DNA of 64,000 nucleotides from Caulobacter vibrioides (GTDB taxonomy: Bacteria; Pseudomonadota; Alphaproteobacteria; Caulobacterales; Caulobacteraceae), in NCBI RefSeq assembly GCF_002858865.1, contig NZ_PJRR01000013.1:186001-250000 (forward strand), in the 5' to 3' direction. Numbering within the stretch: the first letter of the stretch is position 1; each line of letters begins with the position of its first letter. Below the pieces are notes generated by a model. The model had not been told where the DNA came from and ran no database searches. It saw only the letters and a list, made by a program, of their open reading frames with translations. Position numbers and translations under genes: made by a program. Shown here piece by piece: positions 17,490 to 26,561 of this stretch.

Positions 17490-18817
17490 GCCGCCAGCTC
17501 GGCGATCACCCGCGCGCCGTCATGGCCGGTGACGCGGAAGGCCAGGATCTGGCCGGAGGGCGCTTCGCCCGCGAAGGCGATCTCGGTGAAGTCCTCGGCC
17601 CGGGCCACGCCGTCGCGCTCGACCAGTCCGGAGAGCACGCGGCCGACCTGGCGCTGAAGGTGGCGTTCCAGGCCTCGCTGCCCGGCTTCGCGCAGGCGGC
17701 GGGCGCGGTCCTTGATCACCGGCCCCTTGACCGGCGGCATCCGCGCCGCCGGCGTGCCGGGGCGGGCGCTGTAGGGGAAGACATGCAGGAAGGCCAGACC
17801 CGCCTCCTCGACCAGCTTGAGGGTATTCTCAAAGGCCTCATCGGTCTCGGTCGGGAAGCCCGCGATCAGGTCGGCGCCGAAGGCGGTGTCGGGGCGCACG
17901 CGGCGCACCTCGGCCACCAGTTTCAGCGCGTCCTCGCGGCTGTGGCGGCGCTTCATCCGCTTGAGGATCAGGTTATCGCCCGCCTGCAGCGACAGGTGCA
18001 GGTAAGGCATCAGGCGCGGCTCGGTTTCGAGCAGCTTGAAGAGATCCGGATCAATCTCGGCCGCGTCGATCGAGGACAGGCGCAGGCGCGGCAGGTCCGG
18101 AACCATGCGCAGGATGCGGCCGACCAGCTGGCCCAGCGTCGGCTGACCCGGCAGGTCCGCGCCCCAGGACGTGACGTCGACGCCCGTCAGCACCACCTCG
18201 AGATAGCCCTCGGCGGCCAGCTTGCGCACCTGCTCGACGACCTCGCCGGCCGGGGCCGAGCGCGAATTTCCCCGTCCATAGGGGATGATGCAGAAGGTGC
18301 AGCGGTGATCGCAGCCGTTCTGCACCTCGACATAGGCGCGGGCCCGGTCCTTCAGGCCATCGATCAGGTGACCGGCGGTCTCCTTGATCGACATGATGTC
18401 GTTGACCCGCACGCGGGTGGAGGTGTCGGTCAGGGCGCCGGGGGCGGCCTTCTCGGCGTTGCCCAAAACGAGATCGACCTCGGGCATGGCGGCGAAGGCG
18501 GCGGGATCCACCTGGGCGGCGCAGCCGGTGACGATGATCCGGGCGCCCGGCCGCTCGCGCCGCGCCTTGCGGATCGCCTGACGGGCCTGGCGCACGGCCT
18601 CGTTGGTCACCGCGCAGGTGTTGAACACCACCGCGTCCGAAAGCCCGTCCGCCGAAGCGCGGGCCCGCATGGCCTCGCTCTCATAGGCGTTCAGCCGGCA
18701 GCCGAAGGTGACGACGTCGACGCCGTCGGGGCCTGACAGGGTGGTCGCAGGACCGCCCTCCTCGCCCGCTGCAGGCGGAGACTTCGGGGTCGCCTTGATG
18801 ACGGTGTAGGTGGTCAC
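17486..18817 (-). CDS. mtaB: tRNA threonylcarbamoyladenosine methylthiotransferase MtaB
   Basis: A radical-SAM methylthiotransferase of 443 residues that converts t6A37 to ms2t6A in tRNAs reading ANN codons. An N-terminal UPF0004 domain carries the first cluster Cys residues (VVTFGCRLNAYES, NTCAVTNEA, VTGCAAQVD). The radical-SAM cluster is GCDHRCTFCIIPYGRG, and a TRAM-like region closes the protein. The GTG start overlaps the stop of the SDR gene (GTGA). Residues 1-30 are poorly conserved and may be an extension. Confidence 0.94.
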   Translation of the reverse strand: MTTYTVIKATPKSPPAAGEEGGPATTLSGPDGVDVVTFGCRLNAYESEAMRARASADGLSDAVVFNTCAVTNEAVRQARQAIRKARRERPGARIIVTGCAAQVDPAAFAAMPEVDLVLGNAEKAAPGALTDTSTRVRVNDIMSIKETAGHLIDGLKDRARAYVEVQNGCDHRCTFCIIPYGRGNSRSAPAGEVVEQVRKLAAEGYLEVVLTGVDVTSWGADLPGQPTLGQLVGRILRMVPDLPRLRLSSIDAAEIDPDLFKLLETEPRLMPYLHLSLQAGDNLILKRMKRRHSREDALKLVAEVRRVRPDTAFGADLIAGFPTETDEAFENTLKLVEEAGLAFLHVFPYSARPGTPAARMPPVKGPVIKDRARRLREAGQRGLERHLQRQVGRVLSGLVERDGVARAEDFTEIAFAGEAPSGQILAFRVTGHDGARVIAELAA

Positions 18818-19653
18818 GGCTTGTCGACGCCCGACGAGGCGAAACTCGCGAAGGCGTCCTTCCAGTCGGGATGCCAGCGCGAAAGGGCCGGGCGGTTCTC
18901 GATGATGTCGCCCATGGCCCAGGCCATGCGCCTCTCATCGACCGCGCGGCTGACGTCGTTGTCCGGGCACAAGATGTAGAAGTCGCCGGCCTCGATGCGG
19001 GCGAGCATGAAGTGGACCACCTGCTCGGGCGTCCAGGCCGCGTCGGGCTTGCCGCCCGGACCGCGCCTGGTCATGCCGGTGAAGGTGTAGCCGGGGATCA
19101 GCAGGTGGGCGGTGACCTGGCAATCCTCGGTCTGGCGCAGCGTGTGGGCCAGGCCCTCGGTCAGGGCCTTCACCGCCGACTTGCTGACATTATAGGCCGT
19201 GTCGCCGGGCGGCTGGGTGATACCCTGCTTGGAGCCGGTGTTGATGATCAGGCCGGGACGCCCCGACAGGGCCATCTCTTCGCCGAACACCTGCACGCCG
19301 TTGATCACGCCCCACAGATTGACGTCGAGAATGCGCTTCCAGGCGTCGTCGCCGGCGAAGGCGTCGCCGCCGCCGCCGACCCCAGCATTGTTCATCAGCA
19401 CGTCGACCGCGCCGAATTTTTCCAGGGCGACGGCTTTCAGAGCCTCGACGGCCGCGCGGTCGGCGACATCGGTGGGCGCAGCCACAGCGCCGATCGCCTC
19501 AGCCTCTTGCTTGAGCTTGCGACCGGTGACATCGGCCATGACGACATTGAGGCCCAGCTCGCGGAACGTCCTGGCGGCGGCCAGGCCGATGCCATCGGCG
19601 GCGCCGGTGATGACGGCCGTCTTGCCGGCGGCAAGGGCGGGATGAAGGCTCAT
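18814..19653 (-). CDS. Short-chain dehydrogenase/reductase
   Basis: An NAD(P)-dependent oxidoreductase of 279 residues with a Rossmann fold. The cofactor motif is TGAADGIGLAAARTF, the NAG motif MNNAGVGGGG, and the catalytic Ser...Tyr-x3-Lys is INTGSKQGIT...AYNVSKSAVK. The C-terminal part (residues about 200-279, DFYILCPDNDVSRAVDERRM) is found in SDRs of unknown substrate. The start at 19653 overlaps the dapF stop (ATGA), so it is the second gene of the dapF operon. Its substrate is unknown. Confidence 0.9.
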   Translation of the reverse strand: MSLHPALAAGKTAVITGAADGIGLAAARTFRELGLNVVMADVTGRKLKQEAEAIGAVAAPTDVADRAAVEALKAVALEKFGAVDVLMNNAGVGGGGDAFAGDDAWKRILDVNLWGVINGVQVFGEEMALSGRPGLIINTGSKQGITQPPGDTAYNVSKSAVKALTEGLAHTLRQTEDCQVTAHLLIPGYTFTGMTRRGPGGKPDAAWTPEQVVHFMLARIEAGDFYILCPDNDVSRAVDERRMAWAMGDIIENRPALSRWHPDWKDAFASFASSGVDKP

Positions 19654-20501
19654 GCGGCGACCAGCTCCGGCAGCTTGCCGGCGTATTCCATGGTGATCGG
19701 GCCCGTCATGATCACGTGGCCATCGCTTTCGCGCCATTCGATGGTCAGGGAGCCCGTGTCGAACTCAACCCGCGCCTTGCGATCGGTCAGGCCGCGACGC
19801 ACGGCGGCGACCTGGGCCGCGCAGGCGCCGGTGCCGCAGGCCTGGGTGAGGCCCGCCCCGCGCTCCCAGACCTTCAGCCGGATATGGTCGCGGCTGGCGA
19901 TGTGCGCGAAGCCGACATTGACGCCCTCGGGGAACAGCGGGTGATGCTCGACGAGGCTGCCCGTGCCGCGCGCGAAGTCGTCGGTGACCGGCGCGTCGAC
20001 GAAGAACACCACATGCGGATTGCCCATCGAGACGCAGACCGGCGTGTGGACCAGCGGCGCGTCGATCGGACCGACCTGCAGCTCCACGCGCTCGGTGTTC
20101 ATCTCTTCAGACAGCGGGATCTGGGTCCAGTCGAGACCGGGCGGACCCATGTCGACCGTGACCAGCTTGTCGCCGGCCGCAACACCCGACAGGCGCCCGG
20201 CCACGGTGTCGAAGGCCACCGCGTCCTTGCCGGCCGACTGCATCAGGAGCCAGGCGACGCAGCGCGTGCCGTTGCCGCAGGCGCCGGCGACTTCCCCGTC
20301 CGAGTTCCAGAACCGGACATAGGCCGACGCGCCCTCGGCCCTGGGCGGATCGATGGCGATGACCTGGTCGCAGCCGATCCCTCCGTCCCGTTTGGCGATC
20401 GCACGGATCTGCTCAGGGGTCGGATCAAAGCTCTCGGTCAGGGTCTGGACGACGACGAAGTCGTTGCCCAGCCCGTTCATCTTCAGGAAGGTGCGGCTCA
20501 T
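19650..20501 (-). CDS. dapF: Diaminopimelate epimerase DapF
   Basis: Cofactor-independent racemase that converts LL- to meso-diaminopimelate for lysine and peptidoglycan synthesis. 283 residues. The two catalytic Cys are in GACGNGTRCVAW and QACGTGACAAQ, and the N-terminus FLKMNGLGNDFVVV is typical. It is the first gene of the minus-strand operon dapF-SDR-mtaB-HigA-like and is divergent from the prolyl oligopeptidases (145 bases between starts). Confidence 0.97.
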   Translation of the reverse strand: MSRTFLKMNGLGNDFVVVQTLTESFDPTPEQIRAIAKRDGGIGCDQVIAIDPPRAEGASAYVRFWNSDGEVAGACGNGTRCVAWLLMQSAGKDAVAFDTVAGRLSGVAAGDKLVTVDMGPPGLDWTQIPLSEEMNTERVELQVGPIDAPLVHTPVCVSMGNPHVVFFVDAPVTDDFARGTGSLVEHHPLFPEGVNVGFAHIASRDHIRLKVWERGAGLTQACGTGACAAQVAAVRRGLTDRKARVEFDTGSLTIEWRESDGHVIMTGPITMEYAGKLPELVAA

Positions 20502-20646
20502 GGCGGGCTATATAGTGGAAAAGCCGCGCCAAGTCAGGGGACGCGGCGACGCGGGGCATGATCGCCCACGCTCGGGCCGTTTCCCGGTTCAAGACATTCG
20601 AAAAGTGGGCTGGCGCGCGACGGAATGTTCGATACCGTCCCCAGCC

Positions 20647-22776
20647 ATGATGACGCTCCGCCACGGCTCGGCCGCCGCTCTCGCCCTTGTCCTCCTGGCC
20701 TCCGGCTCCGCGCGAGCCCAGGAGACCGACCCGCACCTGGCCCTCGAGGCCGTCGAAAGCCCTGAGGCCCTGGCCTGGGTGAAGGCGGAGAACGACAAGA
20801 CCCTGCCGCTGCTCTCAAGCGATCCGCGCTTTGCGGGCCTGCAGGCGGAGGCCCTGAAGATCCTGGCCGCCAAGGACCGGATCGCCATGCCCAACTTCGT
20901 CGGCAAGACGGTGTTCAACTTCTGGCAGGACGCGACCCACGTGCGCGGCGTCTGGCGGCGCACCAGCCTTGAGTCCTACAAGTCGGCCGATCCCCAGTGG
21001 GAGACGGTGATCGACCTGGACGCGCTCTCAGCCGCCGAGGGCAAGAACTGGATCTGGAAGGGCGCCGACTGCCGCCCCAAGACCCACGACCGGTGCCTGG
21101 TAAACCTCTCCAATGGCGGCAAGGACGCGGTGACCGTCCGTGAGTTCGACCTCACCACCAAGACCTTCGTCGATCCGGCGGCGGGCGGCTTTGTCCTGCC
21201 CGAGAGCAAGCAGTCGATCGAGTGGCTGGATCCCGACACCCTGATCCTGACCCGCGACTGGGGGCCGGGCACGACCACCGACAGCGGCTATGGCATGGTG
21301 GTCAAGACGCTCAAGCGCGGTCAGGCCCTGGATCAGGCGGTCGAGATCTATCGCGGCCAGAAGGGCGACGTGTCGGTGCGCCCGAACGTCATTCGCGACG
21401 CCAAGGGCGGCCGCGTGGTGCTGATCGAACAGGCGACCGACTTCTTCAACAGCCTCTATTTCGAATGGACACCCAAGGGTCTGGCGCCGCTGCCGCTGCC
21501 CAAGAAGGGTGGCATTGTCGGCATGTTGGACGGCTTGCTGGTCGTAAAGACCGAGGAGCCCTGGACCTTCGCCGGCGTCGCCATCCCCGCCGGCAGCCTG
21601 GCCCTGGTTTCGCCCGAGCGCCTGCGTCCCGGCGCCGAGATCGTGGCGTCGAACGGCTGTAACCCCTGCGCGATCCTCTCGCCGGGGCCGCGGCAGTCGA
21701 TCGCCCAGGCCACGGTCACCGACAATCGCGTGGTCGCGGTCGTCTATGACAATGTGCGCGGCTCGCTGGTCAGCCTTGAGAACCGGGGCGAACGCGGGGT
21801 GGTCAAGACCAACCTGCCCGTCATCGACAACGCCGCCGTGACCCTAGGCTCGCACTCGGACGAGGGCGATCTGGTTTTCTACACCGACGAGGGTTTCGCC
21901 ACCCCGACCCAGCTGAAACTGGCCGACGCCACCGGGACCACCGCCCAGACGATCAAGGCCCTGCCCGCCCAGTTCGACGCCAGCAAGCTGGAAGTCGAGC
22001 AGAAGGTCGCCACCTCCAAGGACGGGACCAAGATCCCCTACTTCCTGATCCATCCCAAGGGTCACAAGCACGACGGCAAGAACCCGCTGCTGCTGCACGC
22101 CTATGGCGGCTTCAACCTGTCGAAGCTGCCCGTCTACGACCCGCTGATCGGAAAACTCTGGCTCGAACGGGGCGGCAGCTACGCCGTGGCCAATATCCGG
22201 GGCGGCGGGGAGTTTGGCCCAGGCTGGCACCAGGCGGCGCTGAAGGCCAACCGCCAGCGCGCCTATGACGACTATTTCGCCGTGGCCGAGGACCTGATCG
22301 CCAAGAAGATCACCTCGCCCCGCCATCTGGGCGCCTATGGCCGCTCGAACGGCGGCCTCTTGATGGGCGTGGCCATGACCCAGCGGCCCGACCTGTGGAA
22401 CGCCGTGATCGTGGAAAGCCCGCTGCTGGACATGATCCGCTATACCCAGCTGCCGGCGGGCGCCTCGTGGATCGGCGAGTACGGCGATCCGGCCATCCCG
22501 GCCGAACGCGCCTGGATCGAGGCCTATAGCCCGTATCAGAAGCTGAAGGCGGGCGTGAAATATCCGCTGGCCTACATCACGACCTCGACCAAGGACGACC
22601 GCGTCCATCCGGGCCACGCGCGCAAGTTCGCCGCCCGTCTGGACGACCTGAAGGTCGACAACCTCTATTTCGAGAACACCGACGGCGGCCACGCCAATGG
22701 GGCCGACCCCAAGGCCAACGCCCGCCGCTGGGCCCTGCACTACACCTACCTGTCGCGCCAGTTGATGGATCACTAG
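20647..22776 (+). CDS. Exported S9 prolyl oligopeptidase (first of two tandem paralogues)
   Basis: A secreted serine peptidase of 709 residues cleaving after proline in short peptides. The signal peptide is residues 1-24 (cleavage near GSARAQ). A beta-propeller domain covers roughly 60-430 and an alpha/beta-hydrolase domain the rest. The catalytic Ser is in AYGRSNGGLLMGV (Ser 567); the Asp lies in STKDDRVHPGH and the His in NTDGGHANGAD. A longer frame upstream is not a credible start; ATG 20647 begins a good signal peptide. It touches the next gene without a gap and shares many motifs with it, indicating duplication. Confidence 0.93.
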   Translation: MMTLRHGSAAALALVLLASGSARAQETDPHLALEAVESPEALAWVKAENDKTLPLLSSDPRFAGLQAEALKILAAKDRIAMPNFVGKTVFNFWQDATHVRGVWRRTSLESYKSADPQWETVIDLDALSAAEGKNWIWKGADCRPKTHDRCLVNLSNGGKDAVTVREFDLTTKTFVDPAAGGFVLPESKQSIEWLDPDTLILTRDWGPGTTTDSGYGMVVKTLKRGQALDQAVEIYRGQKGDVSVRPNVIRDAKGGRVVLIEQATDFFNSLYFEWTPKGLAPLPLPKKGGIVGMLDGLLVVKTEEPWTFAGVAIPAGSLALVSPERLRPGAEIVASNGCNPCAILSPGPRQSIAQATVTDNRVVAVVYDNVRGSLVSLENRGERGVVKTNLPVIDNAAVTLGSHSDEGDLVFYTDEGFATPTQLKLADATGTTAQTIKALPAQFDASKLEVEQKVATSKDGTKIPYFLIHPKGHKHDGKNPLLLHAYGGFNLSKLPVYDPLIGKLWLERGGSYAVANIRGGGEFGPGWHQAALKANRQRAYDDYFAVAEDLIAKKITSPRHLGAYGRSNGGLLMGVAMTQRPDLWNAVIVESPLLDMIRYTQLPAGASWIGEYGDPAIPAERAWIEAYSPYQKLKAGVKYPLAYITTSTKDDRVHPGHARKFAARLDDLKVDNLYFENTDGGHANGADPKANARRWALHYTYLSRQLMDH

Positions 22777-24933
22777 ATGCGTAAGTCCCTGCTTGCCCTC
22801 CTCGCTTCCACGAGCCTGATGACCCTGACCCCCGCCATCGCCGCCGACACCGCAAAGCCCACGGGCAAACCCGCCGCCGAGGCCCGCACGCCCCTGTCGG
22901 AACTGGGCAAGGACGATCCCTATCTGTGGATGGAGGAGATCGAGGGGACGCGCGCGATGGACTGGGCCAAGGCTCAGAACGCCCGCTCGCTGCCCGTGCT
23001 GCAGGGCGACGCGCGCTATGCCGACCTAGAGTCAAAGGCCCTGGCCATCCTGAACGCCAAGGACCGCGTGCCCGGCGTGTCGTTCGCCGGCGATGGTTCC
23101 CTGCGCAACTTCTGGCAGGACAAGGATCATGTTCGGGGGATCTGGCGCAAAACGACGCTGGACAGCTACCGCACCGCCGAGCCCGCCTGGGAGACGATCC
23201 TCGACATCGACGCCCTGACCAAGGCCGAGAACGCCAACTGGGTGTTCAAGGGCGCCGGCTGCCTGCCGCCGGAGGACACCCGCTGCCTCATCACCCTGTC
23301 GAACGGCGGCAAGGACGCGGTGACGGTTCGCGAATTCGACACCACCACCAAGACCTTTGTCCCCGGCGGCTTCGAACTGCCGGAGGGCAAGCAGAACTAC
23401 ACCTGGCTGGACAAGGACACCCTGCTGGTCGGCCGCGAATGGAAGCCGGGCGAGCTGACCAAGTCGGGCTACGCCTATGTCCTGAAAGCGCTCAAGCGCG
23501 GGCAGCCCCTGGATCAGGCCAAGGAAGTCTTCCGCGGCGTCGAGACCGACGTTTCGGTCAGCCCGTTCGTGCTGCGTGACGCCGACGGCAAGGCCGTCGC
23601 GGTCATGGCCACGCGTGGCGTCACCTTCTTCGAGAGCGAGACCTATCTGATCGAGGGCGACAAGCCCGTTAAACTCGACCTGCCGCTGAAGAGCTCGATC
23701 CAGGGCTATGTCGACGGCCAGATGGTTGTCCTGATGGAGCAGGACTGGCCGGCGAAGGGCTTCAAGGTCGGCGACCTGATCAGCTTCGATCTGGCCAAGC
23801 TGAAAGCGGCCCCGGACAAGGCTGTGGCCACGCTGGTGCTACGCCCCACGGCCCGCCAGTCGGTGGAGCAGGTCCAGACCACCCGCACCAAGCTGGTCGT
23901 CGGCATGCTCGACAACGTCAAGGGCGCGGCCAAGGTGTTCACCCACGGACCCAAGGGCTGGACCGCCCAGGCGCTGGACCTGCCGGCCAACAGCGCGATC
24001 GGCCTGGGCTCGTCCGACGACAAGGGCGAGCGCCTGTTCGTCACCGTCACCGGCTATCTGACGCCGACCACCTTCTGGCTGGCCGACGCCGGTTCGCTGA
24101 AGCTGGAGCAGATCAAGGCCTCGCCGGCCCGCTTCGACGCCTCGACGCACGTGGTCGAGCAGTTCGAGGCGACCAGCACGGATGGAACCAAGGTTCCCTA
24201 TTTCGTCGTGCGGCCCAAGGACGTGAAGTACGATGGTTCGGCCCCGACCCTGCTCTACGCCTATGGCGGTTTCCAGGTGCCTCTGACACCCGGCTATTCG
24301 GGCACGATGGGCAAGCTGTGGCTGGAGCGCGGCGGCGTCTATGTGGTGGCCAATATCCGGGGCGGCGGCGAGTTCGGTCCGGCCTGGCACTCGGCCGGTC
24401 TCAAGGAGAACCGCCAGAAGGTCTATGATGACTTCTTCGCCGTCTCGCAGGACCTGATCACGCGCAAGATCACCTCGCCGCGTCGCCTGGGCATCATGGG
24501 CGGTTCGAACGGTGGTCTTCTGATGGGTGTCGCCCTGACCCAGCGGCCCGAGCTCTACAACGCCATCGTCGTGCAGGTGCCGCTGTTCGACATGATCCGC
24601 TACAGCCAGATCGGCGCGGGCGCGTCGTGGGTGGGCGAATACGGCGACCCGGCCATTCCGTCGGAGCTGGCCGTGATCGCCAAGTATGACCCCTATTCCA
24701 ACCTCAAGGCCGGCCAGAAGTACCCCGAGGTGTTCATCGAGACCTCGACCAAGGACGATCGCGTGCACCCGGCCCACGCTCGCAAGGCCGCCGCGCGCCT
24801 GATGGAGCTGGGCTATCCGGTGCTCTACTACGAGAATGTCGACGGGGGTCACGCGGCCAGCGCCAACCTGGCCGAGACGGCGCGCCGCCAGGCGCTGGAA
24901 TATGTCTATCTGACGCGCAAGCTGATGGACTGA
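22777..24933 (+). CDS. Exported S9 prolyl oligopeptidase (second tandem paralogue)
   Basis: 718 residues with signal peptide 1-23 (LMTLTPAIAA-D). It has the same two-domain layout as the preceding gene and closely related motifs: catalytic Ser in MGGSNGGLLMGVALTQRP, Asp in STKDDRVHPAH, His in NVDGGHAAS. Its ATG follows the stop of the first paralogue directly, so both are made from one transcript. The two differ most in the propeller domain, where substrate entry is controlled, so they may cut different peptides. Confidence 0.93.
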   Translation: MRKSLLALLASTSLMTLTPAIAADTAKPTGKPAAEARTPLSELGKDDPYLWMEEIEGTRAMDWAKAQNARSLPVLQGDARYADLESKALAILNAKDRVPGVSFAGDGSLRNFWQDKDHVRGIWRKTTLDSYRTAEPAWETILDIDALTKAENANWVFKGAGCLPPEDTRCLITLSNGGKDAVTVREFDTTTKTFVPGGFELPEGKQNYTWLDKDTLLVGREWKPGELTKSGYAYVLKALKRGQPLDQAKEVFRGVETDVSVSPFVLRDADGKAVAVMATRGVTFFESETYLIEGDKPVKLDLPLKSSIQGYVDGQMVVLMEQDWPAKGFKVGDLISFDLAKLKAAPDKAVATLVLRPTARQSVEQVQTTRTKLVVGMLDNVKGAAKVFTHGPKGWTAQALDLPANSAIGLGSSDDKGERLFVTVTGYLTPTTFWLADAGSLKLEQIKASPARFDASTHVVEQFEATSTDGTKVPYFVVRPKDVKYDGSAPTLLYAYGGFQVPLTPGYSGTMGKLWLERGGVYVVANIRGGGEFGPAWHSAGLKENRQKVYDDFFAVSQDLITRKITSPRRLGIMGGSNGGLLMGVALTQRPELYNAIVVQVPLFDMIRYSQIGAGASWVGEYGDPAIPSELAVIAKYDPYSNLKAGQKYPEVFIETSTKDDRVHPAHARKAAARLMELGYPVLYYENVDGGHAASANLAETARRQALEYVYLTRKLMD

Positions 24934-24941
24934 CACGGCCG

Positions 24942-24975
24942 GCGCCGCTCGCCCTTAAGGAGAGGCGAGCGGCGC
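24942..24975 (+). terminator. Hairpin after the tandem peptidase genes
   Basis: A perfect 12-bp stem GCGCCGCTCGCC/GGCGAGCGGCGC with a 10-base loop, 8 bases after the stop. No T run follows, so it may terminate weakly or protect the mRNA 3' end. Confidence 0.5.
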
Positions 24976-25063
24976 AAAGCCTCGCATACCGGCGTCCCGT
25001 CAACCCTAAGGCAATCTCTCGGCATCAGAGTGCTGTCCGACTCTTCTGTCGGACTGGCCCATT

Positions 25064-26149
25064 TTGCCCATCGAAATCGTCAAAGCGCTGGAACTTTCGG
25101 ACGCCGATGTCGCGCGGTGGACGCAGCTGCAGCACGGCCAGACGCGGCTCGATTCCCCGTTCCTCTCACCCCAGTGGACCCTGTCTGTCGCACGCGCCCA
25201 GGGCGACAAGGGTGACCAGGTGAAGGTCGCGATCCAGCGTGGCCCCGAGGGCGAGGCGCTGGCCTTCCTGCCGGTGCGGGTGCGTCAGGACGTGGCCATG
25301 CCTGTGGGCGCGCCGATGTGCGACTATCAGGCCCTGATCTCCGCGCCCGGCGTGACCATGGACCCGCGCGACCTGCTGCACGTGCTCGGCGTGGGTCGGA
25401 TCGACTTTTGCCACATGATGGCTGACGACGAGACGCTGGGTCGCCATGCGCGCGGCCAGACCGACAGCTGGGTCGTCGAAACACCCGACGGCTACGAAGC
25501 CTATGCCGCCGAGCGCAAGGCCGCGGGTGTCGGCGTGCTCAAGGATATCGACAAGAAGCGCCGCAAGGCCGAGCGCGAAGTCGGTCCCTGCCGTTTCACC
25601 GCAATGTCGGAGAGCCGGGCGGCGTTCGATCAGCTGATCGCCTGGAAGCGGGTCCAGTTGCTGCTGACCCACCAGACCGACCTCTTCAAGGCGCCGTGGG
25701 TCAACAAGCTGCTGGATGATCTGTTCGCGCGCCGCGACACCGATTTTGGCGGGGCGCTCTACACCCTGCATCTGGGCGAGCGCCTCGCGGCCGTGCACTT
25801 GCACCTTCGTGGCGAGCACACGATCCACGGCTGGCTGATCGCCCACAATCCCGACCTCGAGCGCTATTCGCCGGGCATGATGCTGTTCCAGGACATCCTG
25901 AAGAGCATGGACGGGACGCCGTACATGCGGCTGGATCTCGGAACCGGCGACTACCGCTTCAAGCGCGAGCTCTCCAACGCCCAGCAGCGCGTGGTGTTCG
26001 GCTTCCTGGGCTCGCCCTCGATGCCGAGCTTGGTCCGCCACGCGGTCTACGGGGTACGCAGTGTGGCCGAGGCCCTGCCGCTGGGGCGCATCTCGGAACT
26101 CCCCGGCAAGGCGATGCGACGCATCGACCTGCTGCGCGGACTGCACTGA
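25064..26149 (+). CDS. hfsK: CelD/BcsL-type GNAT acetyltransferase, probable holdfast protein HfsK
   Basis: A cytoplasmic N-acyltransferase-like protein of 361 residues with the CelD/FemAB-type GNAT layout. A first half-domain (about 20-140) is followed by the acetyltransferase core with IAWKRVQLLLTHQTD, GEHTIHGWLIAHNPDLER, SPGMMLFQDILKSM and MRLDLGTGDYRFKREL. In C. crescentus HfsK is such a protein, needed for holdfast cohesion and reported to bind c-di-GMP through its C-terminal part. The name rests on family and on remembered gene order, not on a search. The TTG start at 25064 lacks a clear ribosome site, so the start is tentative. Confidence 0.7.
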   Translation: MPIEIVKALELSDADVARWTQLQHGQTRLDSPFLSPQWTLSVARAQGDKGDQVKVAIQRGPEGEALAFLPVRVRQDVAMPVGAPMCDYQALISAPGVTMDPRDLLHVLGVGRIDFCHMMADDETLGRHARGQTDSWVVETPDGYEAYAAERKAAGVGVLKDIDKKRRKAEREVGPCRFTAMSESRAAFDQLIAWKRVQLLLTHQTDLFKAPWVNKLLDDLFARRDTDFGGALYTLHLGERLAAVHLHLRGEHTIHGWLIAHNPDLERYSPGMMLFQDILKSMDGTPYMRLDLGTGDYRFKRELSNAQQRVVFGFLGSPSMPSLVRHAVYGVRSVAEALPLGRISELPGKAMRRIDLLRGLH

Positions 26150-26150
26150 C

Positions 26151-26258
26151 GTCTAGAGCATTTTCCGACGAAGTGGATCCGGTTCGTCGTCAGAAAATGC
26201 GTTAATACAAAGGGCTAGAGCATTTCTCCGATCCAAACAGATCGGAAAATGCTCTAGG
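26151..26258. repeat. Paired palindromic intergenic repeat after hfsK
   Basis: Two hairpins in tandem: GCATTTTC (26158-26165) with GAAAATGC (26192-26199) around an inner GACGAA/TTCGTC stem, then CTAGAGCATTT...AAATGCTCTAG (26215-26257) around CCGATC/GATCGG. Both share the CTAGAGCATTT arm. It lies between convergent genes and resembles a dispersed intergenic repeat; it could also end both transcripts. Confidence 0.65.
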
Positions 26259-26260
26259 CG

Positions 26261-26548
26261 TCACGCCTCCCGCGTCCAGCCGTACTTCAGCTCGCCTTCC
26301 CGAAAGGCGAAGCGGTCCAGATGTTTGGCCACCACGTCTTCAAGCCTGGCGAGGCCTTCCTGGTCGGCGGCCTCGACGGTGATGTCGAGACTGTCCGCGT
26401 GGGCCGTCATGCGACAGAGGCCGAGCGGCAGCGGAAAATAGGCCGAGGCCTCGTCGTAACGAACGTCGAACTTGTGACTCCAGTGCTTGGCGAGCTGGAT
26501 CATGTAGCGGGCCGCCTTGTCGGTGGCGACGCGAGCGTGGCTTTCCAT
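26261..26548 (-). CDS. DUF2218 family protein
   Basis: A 95-residue cytoplasmic protein. The patterns ARYMIQLAKHWSHKFDV, GLCRMTAHADSLDITVEA and LARLEDVVAKHLDRFAFREG match DUF2218. Family members are often found beside siderophore-interacting reductases and PadR regulators and are presumed to act in iron or nickel homeostasis; no activity is proven. Start 26548 is chosen over the longer frame because GAGGAA lies upstream. It follows padR by 13 bases in the same operon. Confidence 0.85.
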   Translation of the reverse strand: MESHARVATDKAARYMIQLAKHWSHKFDVRYDEASAYFPLPLGLCRMTAHADSLDITVEAADQEGLARLEDVVAKHLDRFAFREGELKYGWTREA

Positions 26549-26561
26549 CGTCGCTTGTTCC

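Noticed and set aside
17091-18817. A complete toxin-antitoxin module with the HigA-like gene
   Set aside because: Only the antitoxin-like part is present; the neighbour is mtaB and no RelE/HigB-type frame is seen.
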